DNA of 64,000 nt from Nitrospiria bacterium (GTDB lineage Bacteria > Nitrospirota > UBA9217), in assembly GCA_919901555.1 (NCBI GenBank), contig CAKKPG010000044.1, forward strand, positions 1 through 64,000. The letters are read 5' to 3'. The notes under the pieces are model-generated. The model did not search any database, was not told where the DNA came from, and was given only the letters and a program-made list of their open reading frames with translations. Made by a program: the position numbers and the translations under genes. Below, piece after piece: positions 1-6,512 of this stretch. Positions within the stretch are counted from its first letter, which is position 1, and every line of letters begins with the position of its first letter.

Positions 1-1
1 T

Positions 2-52
2 CTCCAGAAGCTCGGTTACGATGCAAAGGTGGAGCTGCACGCAGCCAAGTGA
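2..52 (+). CDS. C-terminal tail of an HTH (XRE/HigA-like) protein, partial
   Basis: An open frame enters from the left edge and ends at a TGA. It gives LQKLGYDAKVELHAAK. The pattern of leucines, then LGYD, then an alternating V/E/L strand resembles the end of XRE-type antitoxins of HigA-like modules, which often finish with a short beta strand after the HTH. Only 16 residues are visible, so the family is a guess. The following 200 bases hold no convincing gene. Confidence 0.35.
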   Translation, partial: LQKLGYDAKVELHAAK

Positions 53-276
53 ACGTTTTCAACGGCTGAGGCAACCCTCGTTGTGACTGCGGAAATCCAC
101 AAGACGAATATGGATTTCTTCATCGCCCGTAATGATTTTTTCCTTACCGCGCCAGGCATCCCCGATGGAACAATTCGGGGACAGGCTCCGGCACGAAGAA
201 GGTCAAGGAGCTCTACATTATTAAAATGCAGACTCTAACTACATAATCACTGGTTATGTCAAAGAATGAGAAGGAC

Positions 277-1041
277 ATGATTTCTGCAAGCCATATTGTT
301 TTGGACAAGTCTTATCTTCAAGGCTGCACAAGCCTGAACCTTGAAGAAATGTCGAGGCAACATCGGCTGATCTTATGTGCTGAGACTTTCCACGAAGTTG
401 TATCAAGCCCTGACGACGAAATGAAAAGCTGTATGAAGAAGCTGCTTGCCTACACGACCTCAGTGGACCTGCTCGACCACCACGGTACGCTGCTGAAATA
501 TGAAATCGAGAACCGACAACCGTGCAAGCCCCTTTCAGCTCATATCTTGCCACTAACCCTGAATCCAGAATGGAATCACACGATTTCCGAGCCTCAAAGT
601 GAAACCATCACCGATTTTCATAACCACTGGGAAGTTGACAGCCCCAAAGCATTTGATGAGATAGTGCTGGAAATTATTGGTACCTGCGGTCGGATCACAC
701 CGGAGCAGGTTGCGTCGGATAGGGAGATGGTGTTGAAGACATACGGCCATTTACGAGCCTCAGAACGCCTGCCGCTGCCGAGTCACCTTAATGAAGACTG
801 GGCCATCTATAGACGTCTCCAAGTGGAACTTATCGCCGCCCACGAATACATGTACAGTTTTCAAGATGGTCAGTTCTGCATACGCAAAGACCGGAAGGCT
901 CATAATCAAATCGATTTCAGGGTCCTCATCGCAGCTTGTCTTGCAGGTGGTATTGCAACGCGAGATAATTTAATCAGGAGATATTTCGAAATCCTGTGTC
1001 CTGGAGGGACTCTTTATTGGATAGAAGGACATAGACCATAA
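277..1041 (+). CDS. PIN-like domain protein, hypothetical
   Basis: About 254 aa, no membrane segment or signal peptide. The N-terminus is a short strand followed by an acidic residue (HIVLDKSYL). The C-terminal part reads like the end of a PIN fold: DFRVLIAACLAGG, then an ATRDN turn, then a final strand. PIN-fold proteins are often Mg-dependent ribonucleases, but I cannot place all four acidic residues, so nuclease activity is inferred. The track starts at ATG 256, which has no ribosome binding site. ATG 277 is preceded by GAGAAGG and starts directly at the first strand, so I prefer it. The gene is followed by another accessory-looking gene, and an HTH tail lies upstream. It could belong to a defence or toxin locus cut by the window edge. 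Confidence 0.6.
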   Translation: MISASHIVLDKSYLQGCTSLNLEEMSRQHRLILCAETFHEVVSSPDDEMKSCMKKLLAYTTSVDLLDHHGTLLKYEIENRQPCKPLSAHILPLTLNPEWNHTISEPQSETITDFHNHWEVDSPKAFDEIVLEIIGTCGRITPEQVASDREMVLKTYGHLRASERLPLPSHLNEDWAIYRRLQVELIAAHEYMYSFQDGQFCIRKDRKAHNQIDFRVLIAACLAGGIATRDNLIRRYFEILCPGGTLYWIEGHRP

Positions 1042-1119
1042 CCACGGCCTGCAGCGGATCGCCGGAGGCTCCTGCTGGAGCCGAATGCTAAACAGAAATT
1101 TAATTCATAAAGCAATACT

Positions 1120-1917
1120 ATGAGCTATCGATTTAACATTAAAAAACGTGTATATGAAAATGACGCGCTTATCGCTTTTATAGACCTTCTCGGCACACGT
1201 AAACTTTATCAAAGCACACTGGCAGAAGATCAGGCAAATAAGGTGTTAAATGTTCTTTTAGGTGAGTTCGACATTAAGTTTTCGGAATATTTTTCATCGG
1301 AAGAGATAAAGGAGAACTTCGATGTCAGTATTTTTGCTGACTCCATAGCAATTTCAGAAAGAGTCAGTACTTCGAAGATCATCGAAAGATTCTTGGATTT
1401 TTTGCTTGCTTACCAGGAAGACCTTCTTGTAAATTATAATTCTCCAAGTCGGGCAATACTCATTAAAGACTCTTTCTTTTCATTCAAAATGACGGATGCG
1501 AGTGCAGAAAGTATTCTTGGATCTCCTTACACTACTATAAGTCTTTGTGGCGGGAAAGGCATCAGATTTGCGCATGACTGTCTTGAAGGATTACCAATCG
1601 GTGTTTATGTAACAGACATTATCAAAAAAGACTTAAATGCTGAACAACAAGCTAGAATTATTCCAGTACAGGGTGAAGAACTTTCTTTTATCAAGAAAAA
1701 AACTACTATCATGCCCTATGTGCCTTACAACACTCTTGCTCTCATATCTGCGGACAGTAAAACTATATCAGAATCTCTAAAAGCATGTTTTCCTGACAAA
1801 GATGCTTTCGAAAAAATGACGCCATGGATATTGGTTCATCTGGGAAAGGAAAATGAAATAATCAGGTCTAACAAATCGCTCAAGGGGGACGCGGCAAAAA
1901 GCCATCGCGCCCCTTAG
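1120..1917 (+). CDS. Nucleotide-cyclase-fold-like hypothetical protein
   Basis: 265 aa, cytoplasmic. The N-terminal strand ALIAFIDLLGTRKLY and the later strand FDVSIFADSIAIS match the layout of the class III nucleotidyl-cyclase or GGDEF-like palm core, in which acidic residues on the first and second strands bind metal. Here these are the D of FIDLLG and the D of FADS. Many bacterial hypothetical proteins share this D..G / sDS pattern without proven catalysis. The gene is AT-rich compared with the rest of the window, which fits recent acquisition together with the PIN-like gene upstream. No ribosome binding site is clear at ATG 1120. The actual reaction, if any, is unknown. Confidence 0.6.
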   Translation: MSYRFNIKKRVYENDALIAFIDLLGTRKLYQSTLAEDQANKVLNVLLGEFDIKFSEYFSSEEIKENFDVSIFADSIAISERVSTSKIIERFLDFLLAYQEDLLVNYNSPSRAILIKDSFFSFKMTDASAESILGSPYTTISLCGGKGIRFAHDCLEGLPIGVYVTDIIKKDLNAEQQARIIPVQGEELSFIKKKTTIMPYVPYNTLALISADSKTISESLKACFPDKDAFEKMTPWILVHLGKENEIIRSNKSLKGDAAKSHRAP

Positions 1918-1996
1918 CTTCGTGTTAACATTATGATTCTCGCGTGCGTTTCAATGACATCCGACCTCGGTTTTCAATAGTCTTGTTGGTCCCGGC

Positions 1997-2042
1997 CTGT
2001 CTGCGTGCGGACACGCACAGGCAGGCTTGTCCGGGTTAGGCA
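1997..2042. repeat. Palindromic intergenic repeat with 19-bp dispersed motif
   Basis: The arms CCTGTCTGCGTG and CACGCACAGGCAGG form an imperfect palindrome. It is followed directly by GGCTTGTCCGGGTTAGGCA (2024-2042). The reverse complement of those 19 bases occurs exactly at 46303-46321, just after the ntrC gene, and a degenerate version lies near 62318. The 300 bases between the cyclase-like gene and the next ORF hold only this repeat and low-complexity sequence. Confidence 0.6.
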
Positions 2043-2217
2043 AATGGCGCCTGGTAAGACGGCGTCGGTCTAACGGTCGATTCAATCAGGATGATGAACA
2101 AGCGCAGAAAACATCAGGATATCGGGGATGGATGAACAAGAATTAATCAAAAGAAGAGAAAACGTCCATCGGCTCCAAAAGAGGGGTTGACGTAATTGAG
2201 ACGGGGGGTTGATAACC

Positions 2218-2631
2218 ATGAGAAAAATATGGATGCAGGCCCCTCACACAGGCGGGGTTAAAATTTCTCCCGCTGCGCAGGAAGCTGTGCGGCAACGCAT
2301 CATCGCTCATGCGAAAAAGCATCACGCGGGCAAGTTCACGCGCATCGACGTCAGGTTCAGAGGGGCGATGTGCTATATCGACGCGTACAAGGAGCCGGAG
2401 AATGTCCCGAAGCGGATCCCGGCAGGTTTCGGTGAAACCCGCGAGGAATTCATCGAACGGCTGCGAAACACGCCGACGCACCTCGTCCGGCTGCGACACT
2501 TCGGCATCGATCGGTGGAGCGTCGCGTTCTTCACCTACAGCAACGAGCGCTATGAGCCGTGCTGCTTTCCGAACGGCGAGTGGTTCGGTACGCCCGAGCA
2601 GGCCTTCGAGCTCGGCGCGGTGTATTTGTGA
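2218..2631 (+). CDS. Conserved hypothetical protein
   Basis: 137 aa from ATG 2218. The track begins at a TTG three codons earlier, but the GGGGGG run at 2203-2208 is correctly spaced for the ATG. The protein is rich in Trp, Tyr, Arg and His (RKIWMQAPHTGGVKI at the N-terminus, GTPEQAFELGAVYL at the end), with no signal peptide or membrane segment. I recall near full-length relatives in environmental bacteria annotated only as hypothetical, so the family is conserved but the role is unknown. It is followed by another small unknown gene on the same strand. Confidence 0.75.
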   Translation: MRKIWMQAPHTGGVKISPAAQEAVRQRIIAHAKKHHAGKFTRIDVRFRGAMCYIDAYKEPENVPKRIPAGFGETREEFIERLRNTPTHLVRLRHFGIDRWSVAFFTYSNERYEPCCFPNGEWFGTPEQAFELGAVYL

Positions 2632-2703
2632 CAGTCTGCGTGGCCCCGGGGACGTATACCTTGGGTTTTCTAAAAAAAAACAAAGGAAGCATATCCGGCA
2701 ACT

Positions 2704-3186
2704 ATGGGAAGGTATTGCGTAATCTGTGGTCTTGAACGCCCTAACGAAGCTTTCAGCGGACGGGGGCATGGAATCGGAATCTGCAAGAAATGCGACAAGA
2801 TGCCGAAATCGGCCCGGCAGCGCATCATGGATGAAGACTTCCTGGCGCAGGCGTTGGAGCAGAAGAATATCTCGGAAAAGAACGTGGCATACTTCAACGA
2901 GATGCGCCTGCGCTATCCCGATTCGCTTGGAGAAAGGGCCGCGGTCATGGCGGAACTCGGTTCGGTCCATCCGCGGAAAAGGAAACGCTATGGCTTCCTT
3001 TATCACAACAGACGGGAACTTTTTGACCGGATGGTCCGGCTGAACATGATTGACGAACGAATGACGCCGGAAATGGAAGACGCGGAAGAAGAGCTGATCA
3101 TGGGGAAAAATATGCGCCAAAAGGAACGATCGGAAATTATGGAATCCCGCGGTGATGGTCACAAAGAAGATATCAGCACTCTTTAG
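2704..3186 (+). CDS. Small putative zinc-binding hypothetical protein
   Basis: 160 aa. The N-terminus carries two close cysteine pairs, CVICG at about residue 5 and CKKC at about residue 27, spaced as in a zinc knuckle. Between them is the sequence RPNEAFSGRGH. The rest is charged and probably helical (DEDFLAQALEQKNISEKNV, then an Arg/Lys-rich stretch). No catalytic motif is seen. Relatives with the start YCxICGLERPNEAFSGRGH are familiar as uncharacterised proteins. The Shine-Dalgarno-like AAGGAAG lies about 12-18 bases upstream, which is weak. Role unknown; nucleic-acid binding is possible. Confidence 0.7.
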   Translation: MGRYCVICGLERPNEAFSGRGHGIGICKKCDKMPKSARQRIMDEDFLAQALEQKNISEKNVAYFNEMRLRYPDSLGERAAVMAELGSVHPRKRKRYGFLYHNRRELFDRMVRLNMIDERMTPEMEDAEEELIMGKNMRQKERSEIMESRGDGHKEDISTL

Positions 3187-3216
3187 TTTTATCCGGGCAC
3201 TCTATGCCGCTTTTTG

Positions 3217-3867
3217 TTATCCGCTCCGCTTTGCCGGTCCGGAAGCAATAATGTCATGCAAAAAGTCCTCCACACCGAAGCCTTCTTGATGACGCAGATT
3301 GTAATCGATTGATACATCGGCGTATCGCTGGTAGAGCGTTTCCCGTGAACGGAGAAGGTCGGGATAGCAGCGCGCCAACGCCTGCTCGTTCGTCTCCCCG
3401 GGAGCTTTGCGGAACAGCCCTCTCCACAACACCGGACGCGGCTTCGCAATATATTGTTTCAGCATCTGCGCCTGGACTTCCGACGGAACCGGGAAATACA
3501 CAAAGGTTGTTAATCTGCGGAGATCGCTTACGATGTCGTCTCCCGCATAAATAACGCTGCCCGTTGTATCCACAACGACGTTCTCGCCGGGACCATCGCC
3601 ATTTTTCTCGAGATGCTCGATTATTTCAGTGACAACCTGTCTTTCACAGACCAGGTACTGAGATTCACGGCTTGTATAATTTTTCTCGTAAGGAAATCCC
3701 ATCCACTCGCCGAGGCCCATTGTTGTTCCATCCTGTTTTCTGAGCTCATGAGAAAGCCTCGATGCGATCATCTCGTCACAGCAGAAACGCTTGAAGCCAT
3801 GATCGGACAGTTTCTTGGACCAAAGGGATTTTCCCGAACCCGACATGCCTATCAATGAGATGCGCAT
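3217..3867 (-). CDS. P-loop kinase-like NTPase (shikimate-kinase-like)
   Basis: 216 aa. The real start is the ATG at 3867 (MRISLIGMSGSGKS), preceded by AAAGG. The longer track ORF runs back into the adjacent repeat element. Walker A is GMSGSGKS at residues 7-14. A later VVVDTTGSV strand looks like Walker B, and an Arg-containing lid (KPRPVLWRGLF) follows. The length and fold resemble shikimate kinase, adenylylsulfate kinase and AAA-type small-molecule kinases. The substrate cannot be read from the sequence. The shikimate-binding motif is not evident, so I do not assign AroK. It stands alone on the minus strand upstream of a MITE-like repeat. Confidence 0.7.
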   Translation of the reverse strand: MRISLIGMSGSGKSLWSKKLSDHGFKRFCCDEMIASRLSHELRKQDGTTMGLGEWMGFPYEKNYTSRESQYLVCERQVVTEIIEHLEKNGDGPGENVVVDTTGSVIYAGDDIVSDLRRLTTFVYFPVPSEVQAQMLKQYIAKPRPVLWRGLFRKAPGETNEQALARCYPDLLRSRETLYQRYADVSIDYNLRHQEGFGVEDFLHDIIASGPAKRSG

Positions 3868-3898
3868 AGTTAAAAACCTTTCACCACGAAGACACAAA

Positions 3899-4040
3899 GG
3901 CACGAAGTCTGATGAATGCAAAATGCAGAGTGCAAAATGCAAAAGTCAAAGTGAAGGAATATAAATCATGGCCTGGGGCCATACCGCAATTTTACAATTT
4001 GCATTTTACAATTTGACTTTTGCATTGTCTTTTTCGTGCC
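3899..4040 (+). repeat. 142-bp MITE-like element, copy 1
   Basis: The element begins GGCACGAA and ends TTCGTGCC, a perfect 8-bp terminal inverted repeat. Inside, TGCAAAAGTCAAA near one end pairs with TTTGACTTTTGCA near the other, and the centre has ATGGCC/GGCCAT. The whole can fold into a long hairpin. It matches 62355-62496 at 141 of 142 bases by direct comparison. Its right end touches the stop codon of the downstream serA-like gene (TCA at 4041-4043). No ORF is inside. Confidence 0.85.
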
Positions 4041-5237
4041 TCACTTGTTGTTCTTATTTGCAAAAACAATGGTGCGGGTGCGAATGACGCCTTCATGGGT
4101 CGCTATTTCCTTGACCACGCTCTCGGGGACCGGCGACCCCAAGTCGATGATGTTATAGCCGACGGCGCCGTTGCTGGCGTTCAAGTAGCTGGAGATGTTG
4201 ATGCCGTGGGCGCCGATCTTCTGGGAGGCGAAGCCGATCATGCCGGGGACGTCGCGATTGATCATGATCAGGCGCGTATGGACGTCATCGGAAGGAACGG
4301 ACTCGACGGTCGGGAAATTGACGCTGTTCGTGACCGTGCCGTATTCAAGATAGTCTTTGAGCTCCTGCACCGCCATGGAGGCGCACAGCTCTTCGGACTC
4401 TTCGGTGCTGGCCCCGAGATGGGGCGAGACGATGACCTTCGGATTGCTCAGCATCGCGGCCGCGGGAAAGTCGGCAACGTAGCCGGCCAGCCGGCCGCTG
4501 TCCAGCGCATCAAGCACGGCGGCCTGATCAACCAGGGAACCCCGCGCATAATTGACCAGGATGGCGCCCTGGGGCAGCAGTTTTAACGCATCGGCATTTA
4601 TGAAATGCCGCAGCTTTTCGTTGAAGGGCATATGGAGGGTCAGGACATTTACCTGTCTCACGACGTCTTTCCAGCTCTTTGCAAGCGACACCTCGGGCGA
4701 AAGCTGATGGATGTTCTCCAGGGCAGGGGAGGGATCAAACCCCATGACCCGCATCTGCCGCTGTATCCCCCCGTTCGCAACGCGCACCCCGATCTTGCCG
4801 AGCCCCAGCACGCCCAGGGTCTTGCCGGCCAGTTCGAATCCGCGAAAGGCAGCTTTTTTCGCCTCGACCTGTTCGGTAATTTCTTTATCACTTAACCCGG
4901 CCAGGTCCCGGCAGAAGTTTATCGCACGATGGATATTGCGGGCGCTGATCCCCAGCATGACAAAGACAAGCTCCGCCACTGCATTGGCATTGGCCCCGGG
5001 AGCATTGAAAACGCAGATACCCTTCGTTGTCGCCTTTTCCACCGTAATATTGTTGACTCCCGCGCCGGCCCGGGCGACCGCCAAAAGCGACGGGTAGCTG
5101 TCGGTATCAACCTGGGCGCTGCGGACCAGAATTCCCCCCGGGTCCTTTTCCTCGGCGCTTACCGTGTACTCGGGTCCCAACAGCGCAAGCCCTTCGGGGT
5201 CGATATTATTGAGCTTCTTGATGCGAAACCGCGGCAT
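4041..5237 (-). CDS. serA: D-3-phosphoglycerate dehydrogenase-like protein with ACT domain
   Basis: 398 aa. NAD-dependent 2-hydroxyacid dehydrogenase of the SerA type, expected to oxidise 3-phosphoglycerate at the entry to serine synthesis in the cytoplasm. The dinucleotide motif GLGKIG lies at residues 145-150, the catalytic-type Arg in ARGS at 232, and the His in SPHLGAS at 273. An ACT domain (about 320-398) suggests allosteric control by serine or another amino acid. The long intervening domain of some SerA enzymes is absent. The usual DVFExEP stretch that carries the catalytic Glu is replaced by YVADFPAAA, so the triad is not canonical. A GAGGAG ribosome binding site precedes the ATG, and a sigma70-type promoter lies further upstream. 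The gene is monocistronic. Confidence 0.88.
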   Translation of the reverse strand: MPRFRIKKLNNIDPEGLALLGPEYTVSAEEKDPGGILVRSAQVDTDSYPSLLAVARAGAGVNNITVEKATTKGICVFNAPGANANAVAELVFVMLGISARNIHRAINFCRDLAGLSDKEITEQVEAKKAAFRGFELAGKTLGVLGLGKIGVRVANGGIQRQMRVMGFDPSPALENIHQLSPEVSLAKSWKDVVRQVNVLTLHMPFNEKLRHFINADALKLLPQGAILVNYARGSLVDQAAVLDALDSGRLAGYVADFPAAAMLSNPKVIVSPHLGASTEESEELCASMAVQELKDYLEYGTVTNSVNFPTVESVPSDDVHTRLIMINRDVPGMIGFASQKIGAHGINISSYLNASNGAVGYNIIDLGSPVPESVVKEIATHEGVIRTRTIVFANKNNK

Positions 5238-5313
5238 AGTGTTCTCCTCGCTATTCCGGAATTATTTCCTGCGAATAAACAATAACGTTAGAAGCAGCCC
5301 ATCGAACGGAAGA

Positions 5314-5342
5314 ATAATAGCACGGATTTGCCGGTACATCAA
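5314..5342 (-). promoter_or_regulatory. Putative sigma70 promoter of the serA-like gene
   Basis: On the minus strand TTGATG (5342-5337) is followed after 17 bases by TATTAT (5319-5314). It lies about 80 bases upstream of the serA-like start codon. Spacing and both hexamers fit the sigma70 consensus well. Confidence 0.55.
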
Positions 5343-5530
5343 TTGATTTTTCCTCTCCGGGCGTGCGGCCGTCGAAATCGCCGGCATCGGTCCGCGTTGC
5401 CCCGGGACGGTCGCGTGTCCTGTTTTTTCTATAAACCCTGTTTACAATCGTCCCCGAATTCTGTTACACTGCGGGAGCAGTACGATAAAAGGACAAGGGC
5501 AGGTCTACCATCTATGCATCAGGCGGAGAT

Positions 5531-5776
5531 ATGACTGACAAACAATCGAACGATCCTCTTCACGGCGTGACCCTGGAAATGATCCTTACCCGGCTGGTGG
5601 AACATTACGGCTGGGAGAAAATGGGAACGTTCATCACGATCAGGTGTTTTAATAATGACCCAAGCATCAAGTCCAGCCTGCAATTTCTGAGAAGGACCCC
5701 CTGGGCGAGGAAGAAAGTTGAAGAGCTGTATCTGCGGTACAACAGGGAAACCTCGAAACAGGCCCGGCCCCGATGA
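5531..5776 (+). CDS. VF530 family (DUF2132) small protein
   Basis: 81 aa. The sequence [20 protein letters not shown] followed by [14 protein letters not shown] and [16 protein letters not shown] is the diagnostic pattern of the VF530/DUF2132 family. This is a small helical fold first solved from Vibrio and proposed to bind DNA. It has near full family length. It is a single gene; downstream lies the convergent terminator of the cold-shock gene. The cellular role is not established for the family. Confidence 0.85.
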   Translation: MTDKQSNDPLHGVTLEMILTRLVEHYGWEKMGTFITIRCFNNDPSIKSSLQFLRRTPWARKKVEELYLRYNRETSKQARPR

Positions 5777-5793
5777 GAAAGAATGAGCGGAAG

Positions 5794-5835
5794 TGGAAAA
5801 GAAAAAAGCAGGCTCCGGTTTCCCGGGGCCTGCTT
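5794..5835 (-). terminator. Rho-independent terminator of the cold-shock gene
   Basis: Read on the minus strand, AAGCAGGC pairs with GCCTGCTT around a GC-rich loop. It is followed by TTTTCTTTTCC, with the uridine run starting inside the stem. It lies about 30 bases beyond the csp stop codon. It may also act on the convergent VF530 gene. Confidence 0.8.
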
Positions 5836-5864
5836 CAATAGGGCTTGCTTTGGCTTATGAGGGC

Positions 5865-6065
5865 TTAGAGCTTTACAACGTTGGCTGCCTTGGGGCCTTT
5901 GGGTGAGTCGACAACGTCGAACTGCACTTGCTGACCTTCAGCCAGCGATTTGAAGCCGCTGTCCTGGATGTCTCCGAAATGCACGAAGACATCGCCGCCT
6001 TTTTCGCGGGTAATGAATCCAAAACCCTTGGAATCATTGAACCACTTAACGGTACCGGTTTCCAC
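5865..6065 (-). CDS. Cold-shock domain protein (CspA family)
   Basis: 66 aa from a GTG at 6065, preceded by AAGGAGG with about 10 bases spacing; the longer track start is in the leader. The single cold-shock OB fold shows both RNA-binding motifs: RNP1-like KGFGFIT and RNP2-like DVFVHF. Such proteins bind single-stranded RNA/DNA and act as RNA chaperones in the cytoplasm. A promoter-like site about 110 bases upstream of the GTG implies a long 5' leader, typical of cspA genes whose mRNA leader controls translation with temperature. A terminator lies directly downstream, so the gene is monocistronic. Confidence 0.93.
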   Translation of the reverse strand: METGTVKWFNDSKGFGFITREKGGDVFVHFGDIQDSGFKSLAEGQQVQFDVVDSPKGPKAANVVKL

Positions 6066-6181
6066 TGATGAGCTACCTCCTTCTTGTGAATTGAAGCTGA
6101 CGGAAATGTGCAACAAAAAGACCGCAAGACGAAGAGTCCTTGCAGTCTTGCCTACAAAAACTTCCGGAACTTCTGGGGTGC

Positions 6182-6210
6182 ATTATGGCACGATAGGGTC
6201 CCTGTGTCAA
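6182..6210 (-). promoter_or_regulatory. Promoter of the cold-shock gene with long 5' leader
   Basis: On the minus strand a perfect -35 TTGACA (6210-6205) is followed after 17 bases by CATAAT (6187-6182). Transcription would start near 6175, giving a leader of about 110 nt before the GTG at 6065. The leader contains an imperfect hairpin (near 6121-6150), which fits thermo-responsive csp leaders. Confidence 0.7.
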
Positions 6211-6273
6211 GCTTTATTTACTTAATTTTTGTGATTCCCCGGGTCAGTATCCTTTTTTTCCTGACCGGGCGTC

Positions 6274-6321
6274 GGAATTGTAGAGGTTGTTCTGCAAGAG
6301 GTCCCCTGCGCCGGTATGGAT
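6274..6321 (-). pseudogene. Short fragment resembling the CAP-domain gene
   Basis: The 447-base gap between csp and the first macroglobulin gene contains a stretch that reads IHTGAGDLLQNNLYNS on the minus strand. The CAP-domain gene at 34611-35252 encodes IYTGGENILQNNLYNS. At DNA level GGAATTGTAGAGGTTGTTCT (plus one more G) is identical in both places (6274-6294 and 34803-34823), and the next bases are related. The surrounding frame shows no other CAP motif, so this is a relic or a short gene-conversion patch, not a gene. The rest of the gap holds the csp and macroglobulin promoter regions. Confidence 0.45.
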
Positions 6322-6371
6322 TGGCCGCGGGCGCTTTGCGAGATTAACGGCCGAAATTCGCGGAAAACCAT

Positions 6372-6400
6372 TTGACAAGAAAAGGGTTCTTCTATACAGT
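6372..6400 (+). promoter_or_regulatory. Candidate promoter of the macroglobulin-pilin cluster
   Basis: TTGACA at 6372-6377 is followed after 17 bases by TACAGT (6395-6400); an alternative -10 TATACA lies at 15 bases. It sits about 115 bases upstream of the first macroglobulin start and is the only good sigma70-like site in this gap for the plus strand. Confidence 0.4.
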
Positions 6401-6512
6401 ACGGCTATAGTATCAATCCCGATCACAAGAGGTCTGTGCGGCACCGAACATCATTGGTTTACATACCAGCCTATTCTGTACTACGTTACGAAAACGCTGA
6501 GGGGGGCAGATC

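Noticed and set aside
2143-3162. 339-aa minus-strand ORF across two small plus-strand genes
   Set aside because: No ribosome binding site or recognisable domain; the two plus-strand ORFs have better starts and familiar conserved sequence.
3868-3942. N-terminal extension MHFALCILHSSDF of the P-loop kinase
   Set aside because: It is translated MITE-like repeat; the same peptide start appears in the track ORF ending at 62398 because that repeat copy is there too.
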